Below are positions 10,091 to 18,921 of a stretch of 64,000 nt of DNA, piece after piece. Within the stretch, counting starts at the first letter, position 1. Each line of letters begins with the position of its first letter. The notes beneath the pieces were generated by a model, which worked only from the letters and a program-made list of their open reading frames with translations, made no database searches and was not told the origin of the DNA. This DNA comes from Promethearchaeota archaeon (GTDB lineage: Archaea > Asgardarchaeota > Lokiarchaeia > Sigynarchaeales > SOKP01), in the NCBI GenBank assembly GCA_014730295.1, contig WJIN01000408.1, positions 16,928 through 80,927 on the forward strand, written 5' to 3'. The position numbers were made by a program, and so were the translations under genes.

Positions 10091-11608
10091 TTGAAGACAC
10101 GTGTACTAATTGCTGATGATTCCGCATTCTTAAGGAAAAGAATCTCCGAAATTTTAAGTTCTTCTGATGAGATTGTTTTAATTGGAACTGCCAAAAATGG
10201 TAAGGAAGCCATAAAGAAAGCTATTTATCAAAATCCTGATGTAATTCTATTAGATTTAATGATGCCTAAAATCAATGGGCTGGAGGCATTTAGAAGAATT
10301 ATGGAAGAAAACCCAACACCCACGATCATCTTGTCGAGTATTAGCCCTCAAACTCTGGATTCGTCTGTCCAAGCATTGTTAATTGGGGCATTCGATTATA
10401 TACTAAAACCCGGCACTTTAGGTGCGAAAAAACTTCCAGAATTCAGAAAGAATCTTATTGAGAAAATTTTATTAGCATCAAATTCGCGATTTAATAAAAT
10501 TTATGGCAAGATGGAGTATGAAGAGAATTCGAAAGAAAATTTACCTTTTCGGCAACAGTGGGTTGACGAGGTTTTTGAATTTGGAAAATATCTTAAAGAG
10601 ATAAAGCCTAATAGAAAAAAGGTTAGCAAGAATTTCAAAAAAAATACTTATACTGAAAAATTTCAACCTCAAAACCAAACATCTGATCATAAAAGAATCA
10701 CTGAAAAAGCAGCACTGAAGGCTAAAGAAAGTAAAAATAAGAAAAAAAAATTTCAAGAAAAATCTTCTAACAAGCCAAGTAAAATTAGATCTTATAGTAA
10801 GCATGATAGAGAAAGTAAATGCATTGAGGATAAAGAGGATATAGATTTATCAAAAAAGGAATTATTCCAGAATAGAAAAGAAAGGGGGGAAAAGATACAT
10901 AAGACATCTCATGTTCATAAATTATTCGATGATCTTGAACATAAAGAGCGTATTCCCCAAAAAATCAGAAAAAAAGAAATAGAACCAAAAAGAAATGTAT
11001 ATAGAAGTATTTCTGGAAGAAAAATCCCAAAAATCGATTCAAAAATAGTGGTAATAGGCGCAAGTGTAGGAGGACCTAAAGCTTTAAGAACGATACTTCA
11101 CGATATACCTTCCGATTTTCCTTACCCAATCGTTATTGTGCAGCATCTGAATAACCACTTTATAGAGCCATTAGCTCAATCATTAGATAATTCATGCCCA
11201 ATAAAAGTCAAAATCGCACAAAATAACGAAATATTAAAACCATCAACGGTGTATATTGCTCCCGGGGAGAAACACGTAAAAGTTGGAACAAAGCAGTCTA
11301 AACCTTGTCTAATTACATATGAAGGAGAGCCTATCAATTCCTGTATTCCTTCTGTTGATGTTTTATTCAATTCGGTGTCGGAAGTATATGGTAAAAATGT
11401 AATTGGCGCATTATTAACGGGGATGGGTGAAGATGGGGTGAAAGGACTCGAAACAATCCATAAAAACGGAGGTATCACCATAACCGAATCACAAGAAACA
11501 GCAATTTTATTTGGTATGCCCAAATTAGCAATTGAAAAAGGAGTGGTTGATCGAGTAATAGAAAATTACAAAATTGCACATTTTCTGGTTCATAAGGCAT
11601 ATTATTAA
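10091..11608 (+). CDS. cheB: Chemotaxis response regulator protein-glutamate methylesterase CheB
   Basis: Removes methyl groups from receptor glutamates. Receiver domain residues 1-125: acidic pair Asp9/Asp10, phospho-acceptor Asp55 in LLDLMMP, and the KPG lysine near 104. The C-terminal methylesterase domain (about 310-505) has Ser325 in IGASVGG, His352 in VQHL and Asp448 in GMGEDG, so the catalytic triad is intact. Between them is an unusually long linker (about 140-310) made mostly of Lys, Glu, Ser and Arg, which brings the protein to 505 residues against the usual 350 or so. Starts with TTG. It precedes the cheR-cheD fusion gene and is about 6 kb upstream of the main chemosensory locus. 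Confidence 0.93.
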   Translation: MKTRVLIADDSAFLRKRISEILSSSDEIVLIGTAKNGKEAIKKAIYQNPDVILLDLMMPKINGLEAFRRIMEENPTPTIILSSISPQTLDSSVQALLIGAFDYILKPGTLGAKKLPEFRKNLIEKILLASNSRFNKIYGKMEYEENSKENLPFRQQWVDEVFEFGKYLKEIKPNRKKVSKNFKKNTYTEKFQPQNQTSDHKRITEKAALKAKESKNKKKKFQEKSSNKPSKIRSYSKHDRESKCIEDKEDIDLSKKELFQNRKERGEKIHKTSHVHKLFDDLEHKERIPQKIRKKEIEPKRNVYRSISGRKIPKIDSKIVVIGASVGGPKALRTILHDIPSDFPYPIVIVQHLNNHFIEPLAQSLDNSCPIKVKIAQNNEILKPSTVYIAPGEKHVKVGTKQSKPCLITYEGEPINSCIPSVDVLFNSVSEVYGKNVIGALLTGMGEDGVKGLETIHKNGGITITESQETAILFGMPKLAIEKGVVDRVIENYKIAHFLVHKAYY

Positions 11609-11763
11609 AATAATAAGCATAACGCTGATTTTTCACATATCTGGATTCTTGGATTTTCTTTAGTTCTAACTTTTTACTGTTTTCGAAATACATAATTTAA
11701 AAAGGATTTCCTTTATTATATGGTTAGAACTTAGAGTTCTCAATCAAAGGTGTAAGAAACGTT

Positions 11764-13722
11764 ATTGGTTCAATAAAAATACAGAAAGATTACTACGAAA
11801 AAATACTACAAGAAATAAATAGATCAACTGGGATTAAATTCGAATATTATCAAGAAAGATTAATTGAAAAAAGGATAAGGGCCAGAATTCGCTCCTTAGA
11901 TCTAAAAACGGAAGAAAAATATTTTGAATATCTCAAGACTAATCCTGAAGAAATAGAGAAATTTTTAGATAATTTCACGATTAACTATTCTTATTTCTTT
12001 AGAAATTATGAAATTTTTAAGGAAATTGGAAACTATATTGATAAATATCATCTTAGTAAAAATAAGACTATAAAAGTTTGGTCTTGTCCATGCGCGAATG
12101 GTGAAGAGCCATATTCAGTGGCAATACTTTTCGAAGAGCTAAAAGCTAAAAATTCTAATTTTCCAAATTATGAAATTGTAGCATCTGATATTAATGCTCA
12201 AGCAATAAAGAATGCAAAGGAGGGAATTTACGGAGAACATGCAATTCACGAGACTCCACAAAAATATCTGAAAAAATATTTTACCAAAATTTCCAATGAT
12301 CCCCCAAAATATCAAATAAATTTAGATATTCGTAATAAAGTAAAATTTATTAATGAGGATATTACAATCTGCCATAAAAAATCTCAGAGATATGATATAA
12401 TTTTATGTAGAAATTTTATAATTTACATCAATCTAATATCGAGGAAGCATTTGATCAGAAATCTAAAAACTTATTTGAATAACGGAGGACTTTTGATCCT
12501 GGGAAAAACGGAAAGATTAAATAATGAAAAGGGAATCAGATTGATAGATCCAGTCAATCGATTCTACATGAAAGGAAAAACATCTTTCTCAACTGAAGAA
12601 GTTGAAATTAAGACGCCAGAGTTGAAAAATCTCTCAAAATTGGAGGAAAGGATTAAAAAAGATATGATTGAAAAAACTAATAGTATAACACTTCATAAAA
12701 ATGAGGCAGATGTAAAAGCTTCTAAATCAATCGTTGAGAAGAAAAAAAAAGCGGAAAGATCTATAGGGAAAATTAAAATTTCAGAACTAATTGAAAAACC
12801 AAATGATCTCATAGATCTTTCAAATATTTTATCAAAACCTTCGAAATCTGATATCCATGAACAGCAAAAGAAGGAACTAGAAAAATTTAGAACAAAAATT
12901 AACAAAGAACTTTTCTTCCTCAAGCAACAAAGAAAAAAGCTAAATCAAGCAATTATGAAATTCGAAAAAGAAAAAAGAATATTTCGTGAACAAAAGAAAG
13001 CATTTGAGAACAAGTTACTCTTATTTGAAAAAGAAAAGGAATATATTAAGAGAAAATGGGAGAGCTATGAAATGAAAAATGAATTACTCCGCATAGAGAA
13101 AGAGGCGTTTAAAAAACAAGTAGAAAATTTCCATCATAATCGGCGGAACCTTCATAAAGAAAAACAAAATAAAAAATTATCTCAAAAACAACACACTCCC
13201 ACTAAAGGATTTGATTATAAGTTTACTAAGGACTATATTTTACCCCTTGGAAAATATATTATCGTTAGCTCAAGAAATACTTCAAAGCACACCACAAAGA
13301 AAATTTCAATTCATGGAATCGGATCAACTTATGTATTAGTTTTATATGATAAATCTAACCAAATCTATGCAATGTCTCATATTATGTATTCGAATCCTAA
13401 AAAAAACCAAAATAAAGACAGAATCGAGAATAAGCATCAATATGCTGAAACTGCGATTTCCTTTTTAATTAAAAAAATGCTAATCAAAGGAGCTTCTGAA
13501 AAATTATCATCTTTTATTTTTGGTGGAGCACAGATCTCCAATAAGAAATACAAATCAGTGGAAGAAATTCTGAACTCAATGAAATCAGAATTAAAGAAAT
13601 ACAATATTCCGATAAAAAGAGAATTTATTGGTGGACTATATCCTCGAGATATCAAATTAAATATTAAAAAGCAACAAATCTCCATTCATTTTGGGGAGAC
13701 TATGAAAGAAATCAAATTATAA
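11764..13722 (+). CDS. cheR: CheR-CheD fusion: receptor methyltransferase plus degenerate CheD domain
   Basis: About 652 residues. Residues 1-75 match the CheR N-terminal domain (TINYSYFFRN motif). The SAM-binding motif lies near 108-118 (SCPCANGEEPYS) and a methyltransferase core runs to about 275, with DIILCRNFIIYI as motif IV. Residues about 360-470 form a charged coiled coil. Residues about 490-650 are a CheD domain (YVLVLYDK, AMSHIM, QYAETAISFLI, FIFGGAQI, EFIGG). CheD normally has TLGLGSC with catalytic Cys; here the same place reads HGIGST (His517, Thr522), so the Cys is absent while His539 is kept. The frame has no ATG, GTG or TTG upstream of codon 119. An AAAGGTG at 11745-11751 points to ATT 11764 or GTT 11761 as the start. 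Confidence 0.85.
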   Translation: MGSIKIQKDYYEKILQEINRSTGIKFEYYQERLIEKRIRARIRSLDLKTEEKYFEYLKTNPEEIEKFLDNFTINYSYFFRNYEIFKEIGNYIDKYHLSKNKTIKVWSCPCANGEEPYSVAILFEELKAKNSNFPNYEIVASDINAQAIKNAKEGIYGEHAIHETPQKYLKKYFTKISNDPPKYQINLDIRNKVKFINEDITICHKKSQRYDIILCRNFIIYINLISRKHLIRNLKTYLNNGGLLILGKTERLNNEKGIRLIDPVNRFYMKGKTSFSTEEVEIKTPELKNLSKLEERIKKDMIEKTNSITLHKNEADVKASKSIVEKKKKAERSIGKIKISELIEKPNDLIDLSNILSKPSKSDIHEQQKKELEKFRTKINKELFFLKQQRKKLNQAIMKFEKEKRIFREQKKAFENKLLLFEKEKEYIKRKWESYEMKNELLRIEKEAFKKQVENFHHNRRNLHKEKQNKKLSQKQHTPTKGFDYKFTKDYILPLGKYIIVSSRNTSKHTTKKISIHGIGSTYVLVLYDKSNQIYAMSHIMYSNPKKNQNKDRIENKHQYAETAISFLIKKMLIKGASEKLSSFIFGGAQISNKKYKSVEEILNSMKSELKKYNIPIKREFIGGLYPRDIKLNIKKQQISIHFGETMKEIKL

Positions 13723-13728
13723 AATCGT

Positions 13729-13769
13729 GTTTCACAATTTTTTGATCTATCTGCTCAATGATGTGAAAC
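13729..13769. repeat. Inverted repeat after cheR-cheD
   Basis: GTTTCACA at 13729-13736 is matched by TGTGAAAC at 13762-13769, with a 25-base AT-rich loop, starting 7 bases after the cheR-cheD stop. It could fold in the transcript as a 3' end structure. A copy of TTTCACAATTTTT recurs near 13869, just before the next gene, so an operator role is also possible. Confidence 0.35.
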
Positions 13770-13897
13770 TCATTTTGAGTAATTTCAAATAATTATTCAT
13801 AATCCCCCATACCATTTAACACGAATTTTGCTTTTGCAATAATTTAAAAACAATTTCTTATATTATCATTTCACAATTTTTCCAAGTTGATACAAAT

Positions 13898-14692
13898 ATG
13901 TTAGAATATGATACTTTATTGGTAAAAGATATTGATAACTGGGGAAAACTTTATTCTATAAATCAATTCCTTGAAAATGTGGAATTAAAGCTGAGCGATA
14001 ATGGATTTGACCGTACAAATTCTCGCTTAGTTTTCAGTGTATGTCCCGATGATGTAAATAGGTTAGAAGAACTTGATACTATCGAAAATGCTCTTACAGG
14101 TAAATATAATGGAGAATTTCATCTAGGAGGACTTGGAGCCTATCCTATGGGCGGTGTTTCGGGGCTAACCGCCGCCAGTCACCATCCTCCCGATGAGCAA
14201 GATGATGGGGTCAGGAAAGAAGGGAATCTGGTTCTTTTCGTAAGCCCCCATATGGGAATCATGGACGATGCGGGTTCACCTGTTTACGGGAAAATTATTC
14301 GTCCGGGACAAGAAAAAGTCACCTCATCTTGCGGGGCAATGATGGGATTTATCGCTGCCCTGAAAGAAGCTGGCAGCCCAGAGGAGTTTCTCATAGCATC
14401 TGATGAAAACAGAATAGATCCTACAAGAGTGGTTTTACATAATGAACTAATACAAAATTACTCAGAAGATTTGAAAAGGATCTTAGCCATTGATGATTAT
14501 AATACACAAACACTGGAATTATTTAAATTAAATCATGATGTCGTAGCAAATAAAACAAAAGAAATAATAGACGCTTTTCTGGAAAAGGAACATTTTGAAG
14601 GTAATATTGCCATGATCAGCGGAATTACGATTAATATACCTGAGAGAGACCTATTTCTTATGAACGATTTTACATTCCCCAAATTGAACTAG
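13898..14692 (+). CDS. LCIB/LCIC-type (theta) carbonic anhydrase-like protein
   Basis: The 264-residue protein matches the LCIB family of zinc beta-fold carbonic anhydrases known from microalgae and some prokaryotes. Conserved features: Cys49 in VFSVCPDDVN, GGLGAYPMGGVSG followed by SHHPPD (His95, His96, Asp99), His118 in SPHMGI and Cys145 in TSSCGAMMG. Cys49, His118 and Cys145 would be the zinc ligands. Expected role is CO2/bicarbonate interconversion in the cytoplasm. It stands alone between chemotaxis genes with about 170 bases upstream. The family identification is from motif memory, not from a search; activity is inferred because the ligands are kept. Confidence 0.7.
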   Translation: MLEYDTLLVKDIDNWGKLYSINQFLENVELKLSDNGFDRTNSRLVFSVCPDDVNRLEELDTIENALTGKYNGEFHLGGLGAYPMGGVSGLTAASHHPPDEQDDGVRKEGNLVLFVSPHMGIMDDAGSPVYGKIIRPGQEKVTSSCGAMMGFIAALKEAGSPEEFLIASDENRIDPTRVVLHNELIQNYSEDLKRILAIDDYNTQTLELFKLNHDVVANKTKEIIDAFLEKEHFEGNIAMISGITINIPERDLFLMNDFTFPKLN

Positions 14693-14894
14693 AAGAAATA
14701 ATCCCCATCTACTTTTTTATTTTTATTTGTAATTAAACATACTCATGAGATAATTTTTTAATCTGATATGATCTAAAATTTTTTTATCCAATAAGTATAA
14801 AAAATTCCGAGAAGAATAAATTTTTATAAGATTAGTAAGATCTATGTGATAAAATAGTTTTTTGTTAACATAAAAATTTTAAGAGTAAATCAAC

Positions 14895-16373
14895 ATGATT
14901 ACCTACGGACTTATTAGAATTATCGAACTGTGTTCAAATGAAATACACCTCTTTTATAACAATATTGATAATTATTTCAAGCAAAAAATTCATGAAAATA
15001 TAAGAGAATTCTTAGTAGATTCCGATCAAATATTGAATAAATTACTTAATCTATGCCATAACTCTCTTAGTGAATTTGGATTTAGAGATGAGGAAATTGA
15101 AAGTCATTTATGCCGCATTTGGAAGACAAATATCGAAGAACGAATTGGGAATAATGCAGATATTAGTAAGGTATATAAAATAATCTCACCGTTTCTCTAT
15201 GAGATATTTATTGAAAAGCTCATTAATTATTTAGTGGATAATAATTCCACATCAATAATGGAAGTTCTAAAGTCCGAAGGATTTCTTTCCATAGAATTTA
15301 TTATAGAATTAAAAAAATTCAAAGAACTGTATGATAGCTCACCTACAAAAAAGACGCGTTTACGAAAATACCTAAAAATTCGCGATAAAATTATTCAAAA
15401 ACTGATAAATAACAAATGGGAAATTGAAAATTTACAAAATCTAGATGACCCACGGGATAGACTCCAGCTTTCTTATATGATTTTTCGTTTAATTGATTTT
15501 TTTAATTTAGAAAATATGTTTGACTTTTCTAAAATATCCGAATATATCCAGAAGCACTATGATGAATGGCTGGACACGATTCCTTTAGTTTCATTAAAAA
15601 ATCCTGATTTATACTTTTGTGGTATCTATTTAGCCCATTATTTAAAAATTCCTGTGGATGAGTACACCATTAAATACTTTTTATTGAATATCTATGACGA
15701 AAATATTGACGAATTTGAAGCTCCGCTTATAGAAGCAACGAATCAAGTATATTTCTTTTTTAAATCCTCTTGGATGACAGAGTTAGGACTTTCAGAACGG
15801 CAAATCCAAGAACTCTTGAAAGGGGATGATCTTTTCTTTCAAAGCAATTACCTAAAAAGTTTAGAAACTTCTCAATTGGTATTAATACTGATGATTTTCA
15901 AAAAGTTAGGATTGCTGGATAAGTTGGATAAAAATCGAATTCGCCCAATTCTATCAGAAATCGAAAAGCGAATCACACCAGATGGAATAAAGCAATATAG
16001 GGATGGATTTATGTCAGCTGAGGCAACTTATTATGTGCTTTTCTGTAAACATATGCTGGATGAATTGGATCATTTCAATACTAAGCAAGTTCTCGACAAA
16101 ATTATATCCCGTATTTTTAGAAACCTAGAGATCACTGATTTATCCAAAGATATCAATTTTGATCTTATTACGGAATTATACTATGCATGCGAGAGTTTAC
16201 AACTCCTCAATTGCCTTGATACGATGCAGATGACCGAATTATTAGGAAAAAATCTTTTTCCCAATGAGATTATAGATCCAATAATGAATAACGGGCGAAG
16301 CCGATTAAAAGAGGATGAAACCCGGTTGAGAGATATCCGTGTCTCAAAATCCACGGGAGAATTATTACAATAA
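14895..16373 (+). CDS. Conserved-looking helical protein of unknown function
   Basis: A 492-residue, almost entirely helical protein that I do not recognise. The C-terminal 270 residues consist of repeated two-helix units separated by short aspartate-rich turns (for example DLYFCGIYLAHYLKIPVDE and EATYYVLFCKHMLDELDHF). These recall the alpha-alpha toroid of prenyltransferase beta subunits and terpene cyclases, although no DXDD or zinc-ligand motif is visible. The N-terminal 190 residues are charged helices. No signal peptide or membrane helix. A hairpin with a T-rich tail directly follows the stop. Function is open. Confidence 0.6.
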   Translation: MITYGLIRIIELCSNEIHLFYNNIDNYFKQKIHENIREFLVDSDQILNKLLNLCHNSLSEFGFRDEEIESHLCRIWKTNIEERIGNNADISKVYKIISPFLYEIFIEKLINYLVDNNSTSIMEVLKSEGFLSIEFIIELKKFKELYDSSPTKKTRLRKYLKIRDKIIQKLINNKWEIENLQNLDDPRDRLQLSYMIFRLIDFFNLENMFDFSKISEYIQKHYDEWLDTIPLVSLKNPDLYFCGIYLAHYLKIPVDEYTIKYFLLNIYDENIDEFEAPLIEATNQVYFFFKSSWMTELGLSERQIQELLKGDDLFFQSNYLKSLETSQLVLILMIFKKLGLLDKLDKNRIRPILSEIEKRITPDGIKQYRDGFMSAEATYYVLFCKHMLDELDHFNTKQVLDKIISRIFRNLEITDLSKDINFDLITELYYACESLQLLNCLDTMQMTELLGKNLFPNEIIDPIMNNGRSRLKEDETRLRDIRVSKSTGELLQ

Positions 16374-16405
16374 ACCTTTTTTAAAAATAGGTTATTTATT
16401 TTTAT
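16373..16405 (+). terminator. Hairpin plus T-rich tail after the 492-residue helical protein
   Basis: AACCTTTTTT (16373-16382) pairs with AAAAA-T-AGGTT (16383-16393) with one bulged base. ATTTATTTTTATC follows. The stem overlaps the last base of the stop codon. It looks like a transcription end signal. Archaeal termination depends mainly on the T-rich stretch, so the hairpin may be incidental. Confidence 0.45.
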
Positions 16406-16477
16406 CTCTAAAGCTTCTTAAATAAGGAATAATAATTTTAGGATTTGATTTTAACTTATTTTCTTTTTCAACTTCTC

Positions 16478-17131
16478 TTAGACTTTAGCAATAATCTTTT
16501 TCGCCAAATCTTTTAGTAATAAATTTCCCATTCCCAATTTTATTTTCTTAGAAAACACCAAGACAAGAATAAAATTCACATCGTTCAATTCCATATAATT
16601 GGAACAAATTTTCATCCGATTTTCGAGTTCCAGAAACATTCGTCGGACTGCGACTAATTCTTTTTCATTTCTGACTTCAAATTCCTTCATCGTACTGAAG
16701 AGGGTATTTTCAGGAAGTGATGAATATAATACTTTTCCATTTACCGTGAGAATAGCACTCCCTAATATATCTTTATCTTTAACTACTGTACGTAATAAAT
16801 TCAGTACTTCTTCGAATGAAGGTATGGAAGAGAGATCTTGCACCTCATCCTCAGAGTTTTGTTCCACACTCTGTTCATAAAATTCCATGCTGGAGAGCTC
16901 GAAATCAATCTTTTGATAGCCACGGGTTTGAAAATTTTTATCTACAAAGGCTTGAAAATGATGATCACACACAAGACCTCTCGGTATTGATATAGTCGTT
17001 AATTGTTTGCTTTCATTAATGATCTTACAAGGAATTCGTAGACTATTACGAGTTCCACATATCGGACATTCCAGGTTCACTTTTTCATAATCTTCCTCAT
17101 CATTATGACTAACTTGGTCTTTAGCGATCAT
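16478..17131 (-). CDS. Zinc ribbon plus roadblock/LC7-like domain protein
   Basis: 217 residues. The N-terminal part (about 18-75) has CPICG and a later VCDHHF with a FVDKNFQTRGYQ segment. This could be a small zinc-binding module with two Cys from CPIC and Cys/His from CDHH. The C-terminal half (about 105-217) has the alternating strand/helix pattern of roadblock/longin folds (ILGSAILTVNGKVLYSSLPE, then a long helix and NFILVLVFSKKIKLGMG). Such proteins commonly work with small GTPases in Asgard archaea. It is encoded on the strand opposite to the chemosensory locus that begins about 300 bases away. Fold assignment is pattern-based; partner unknown. Confidence 0.6.
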   Translation of the reverse strand: MIAKDQVSHNDEEDYEKVNLECPICGTRNSLRIPCKIINESKQLTTISIPRGLVCDHHFQAFVDKNFQTRGYQKIDFELSSMEFYEQSVEQNSEDEVQDLSSIPSFEEVLNLLRTVVKDKDILGSAILTVNGKVLYSSLPENTLFSTMKEFEVRNEKELVAVRRMFLELENRMKICSNYMELNDVNFILVLVFSKKIKLGMGNLLLKDLAKKIIAKV

Positions 17132-17426
17132 TTTCTTATTGTTATATCAATCTTTTTCGGGCAGTGTACAAATAATAAAAGATTTGATTTGTTATAAATA
17201 ATGCTACTTTAATGTACAAAAATCCAATAATGTAGTCACTCTTATGCTATTTAAGTTTTTATCTGCTTTCATAAGATTGGATTTTAGTTTTTTATGTGTA
17301 ATTCATATATTTGGTTTGTAAAAACAAAGGTTTAAATAAAACTTTTTGGATATTGTTATCAAAAAGCAAACTTTTGTGAGGAAAAAAACTTACAAAAAAA
17401 ATGAAGATTTTACAAGGTGATAAAAA
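17132..17426. promoter_or_regulatory. Divergent promoter region before the chemosensory locus
   Basis: About 295 bases separate the roadblock gene (minus) from the first chemosensory gene (plus). TTTAAATAAAAC at 17331-17342, preceded by purine-rich AAAGG, looks like an archaeal BRE/TATA pair about 85 bases ahead of the 17427 start. Nothing else coding was seen. The promoter assignment is inference. Confidence 0.35.
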
Positions 17427-17705
17427 TTGGCAGTTGAAATAGTAGAAGTCATTGTTTTGATTATGATGTGCATAGCAATTATTTCTTTAGGTGCTGCGGC
17501 GATTAGATATAGAGATCTATTAAAATATATTCCTGCAGGTTTGTGTATATGGTTAGTCTTCATATTCACAAATCTAGAAGCCGTTCCTGGTTTAGAGGAG
17601 TTAAATCTTCTAGAACATGTATTTATAATGTTGACTATGATTACCTTTGCATCTGCTCTATTCTACGATTACTATAGTGCATTTATTAAAAGAGGTGGAA
17701 TCTAA
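17427..17705 (+). CDS. Small 3-TM protein linked to the receptor
   Basis: A 92-residue integral membrane protein with three hydrophobic helices (about 5-25, 33-52 and 62-84) and short loops. The TTG start follows AAGGTG at 17414-17419. Its stop is directly followed by the ATG of the receptor gene (TAAATG), so the two are almost surely co-translated. Its helix pattern resembles the N-terminal 3-TM module of that receptor, with an R-Y/F-x-x-x-x-L turn after helix 1 and an acidic loop before helix 3. A receptor partner or separate sensor subunit is a reasonable inference; no known family recognised. Confidence 0.75.
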   Translation: MAVEIVEVIVLIMMCIAIISLGAAAIRYRDLLKYIPAGLCIWLVFIFTNLEAVPGLEELNLLEHVFIMLTMITFASALFYDYYSAFIKRGGI

Positions 17706-18818
17706 ATGTTTCTACAGATATCCGCAGAATTGATGGCAGATTACAGGGATGGAACTTTAAACCTCATCGCTCTCATATTTGGAATACTTTCAGCAATTAT
17801 AGCTTTGAGGATATATTTCAAGAGAAAAACATTGAGCGATATTTTCTGGTTTTTAATTGCTTGCGGTGGTTCAATGTACACTCTCGCGAATGTCTTGGAC
17901 AAATATGGATTTTCCACAGAGGTTTTAGCCTTTGATATGATGGGTGAAGCTTTCAGTATGTTTTATGTCGGATTAATAATGGTGATGGGATTTGTAGTCA
18001 TCATTGAGAATAGAATCATAGAACATGAACACTCCTTAGAGAATTTAGTTGATAACGCGGAAGAGATCGCGATAAATGTTGCAAATATTTCAGCGGAATT
18101 AGAGGCAAGTGCGATGGAAGTCGATAGACATGCTCATGAAATCGATGATACAGTAGCGAATCTCGTTAAGGCCACGCAAGGACAAGTTAAAGCACTGAAA
18201 TTAGTTGATAGGCACGCAGCTAGCATAGATAAAAATGCTAAAGAGATTTTAGACCATACAACTGATATTGATGATGTTATGAATATAATTACTAGTATTT
18301 CAGAGGAAACAAACCTACTTGCATTGAACGCGAGTATTGAAGCGGGAAGAGCAGGTGAACATGGTCGAGGATTCGCAGTTGTAGCGGATGAGGTCCGAAA
18401 ACTTTCAGAAGAATCCAGAAAATCAGTCTCACGCTCCAGTGAAAAGATTAGAAATATCGAAAAACTTATCGAAGTTACGGTCCAAGCGATTGGTGAAGTC
18501 ACAGAAGAGCTTTCAGAGGCAGAAGAACATGAGGAAGTTAACGAAAGGGCGCTAGAAAGAGTAAAAGCGGGTATTGACCAACAGGTCGTCTCAATGGACG
18601 AGATTACAGCAACTGGTCGGAGGTTAGAAAAGCTAGCATTAGAGCTGCAAGAATCATTGGATATTCACGGAAAACAAAAAGTAGTCAAAAAAGAAAAGAT
18701 TAAAGAAGCGGCCGATACGAAAAAACAAGTGAAACTCGAAGGAAAAGACAAAAGTAAGGAAAAACCTAAAATCAAAACAATAAGTAAAAAGAAAATACAA
18801 GCAGAAGAAGCAACATAA
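17706..18818 (+). CDS. Methyl-accepting chemotaxis receptor with N-terminal 3-TM module
   Basis: 370 residues. Three membrane helices in the first 105 residues (about 17-37, 46-66, 85-105) with no large extracellular sensor domain and no recognisable HAMP. A long helical cytoplasmic rod follows, and the conserved hairpin tip begins near residue 200: [20 protein letters not shown] and [20 protein letters not shown], which bind CheA and CheW. The C-terminal 50 residues are a basic Lys-rich tail. A receptor without a periplasmic domain may sense membrane state, energy or a partner protein. Substrate for CheR and CheB encoded upstream. First signalling gene of the locus, coupled to the preceding 3-TM gene. 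Confidence 0.92.
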   Translation: MFLQISAELMADYRDGTLNLIALIFGILSAIIALRIYFKRKTLSDIFWFLIACGGSMYTLANVLDKYGFSTEVLAFDMMGEAFSMFYVGLIMVMGFVVIIENRIIEHEHSLENLVDNAEEIAINVANISAELEASAMEVDRHAHEIDDTVANLVKATQGQVKALKLVDRHAASIDKNAKEILDHTTDIDDVMNIITSISEETNLLALNASIEAGRAGEHGRGFAVVADEVRKLSEESRKSVSRSSEKIRNIEKLIEVTVQAIGEVTEELSEAEEHEEVNERALERVKAGIDQQVVSMDEITATGRRLEKLALELQESLDIHGKQKVVKKEKIKEAADTKKQVKLEGKDKSKEKPKIKTISKKKIQAEEAT

Positions 18819-18921
18819 AAAATTTTTTTAAATTTAAACCAAAAAAGTGGGAATTTTATTTTATTTATCCACAATCTTTTTTCATTATTTTAACAAAAAA
18901 AAGGGTTAGAACTGAAGAAAA

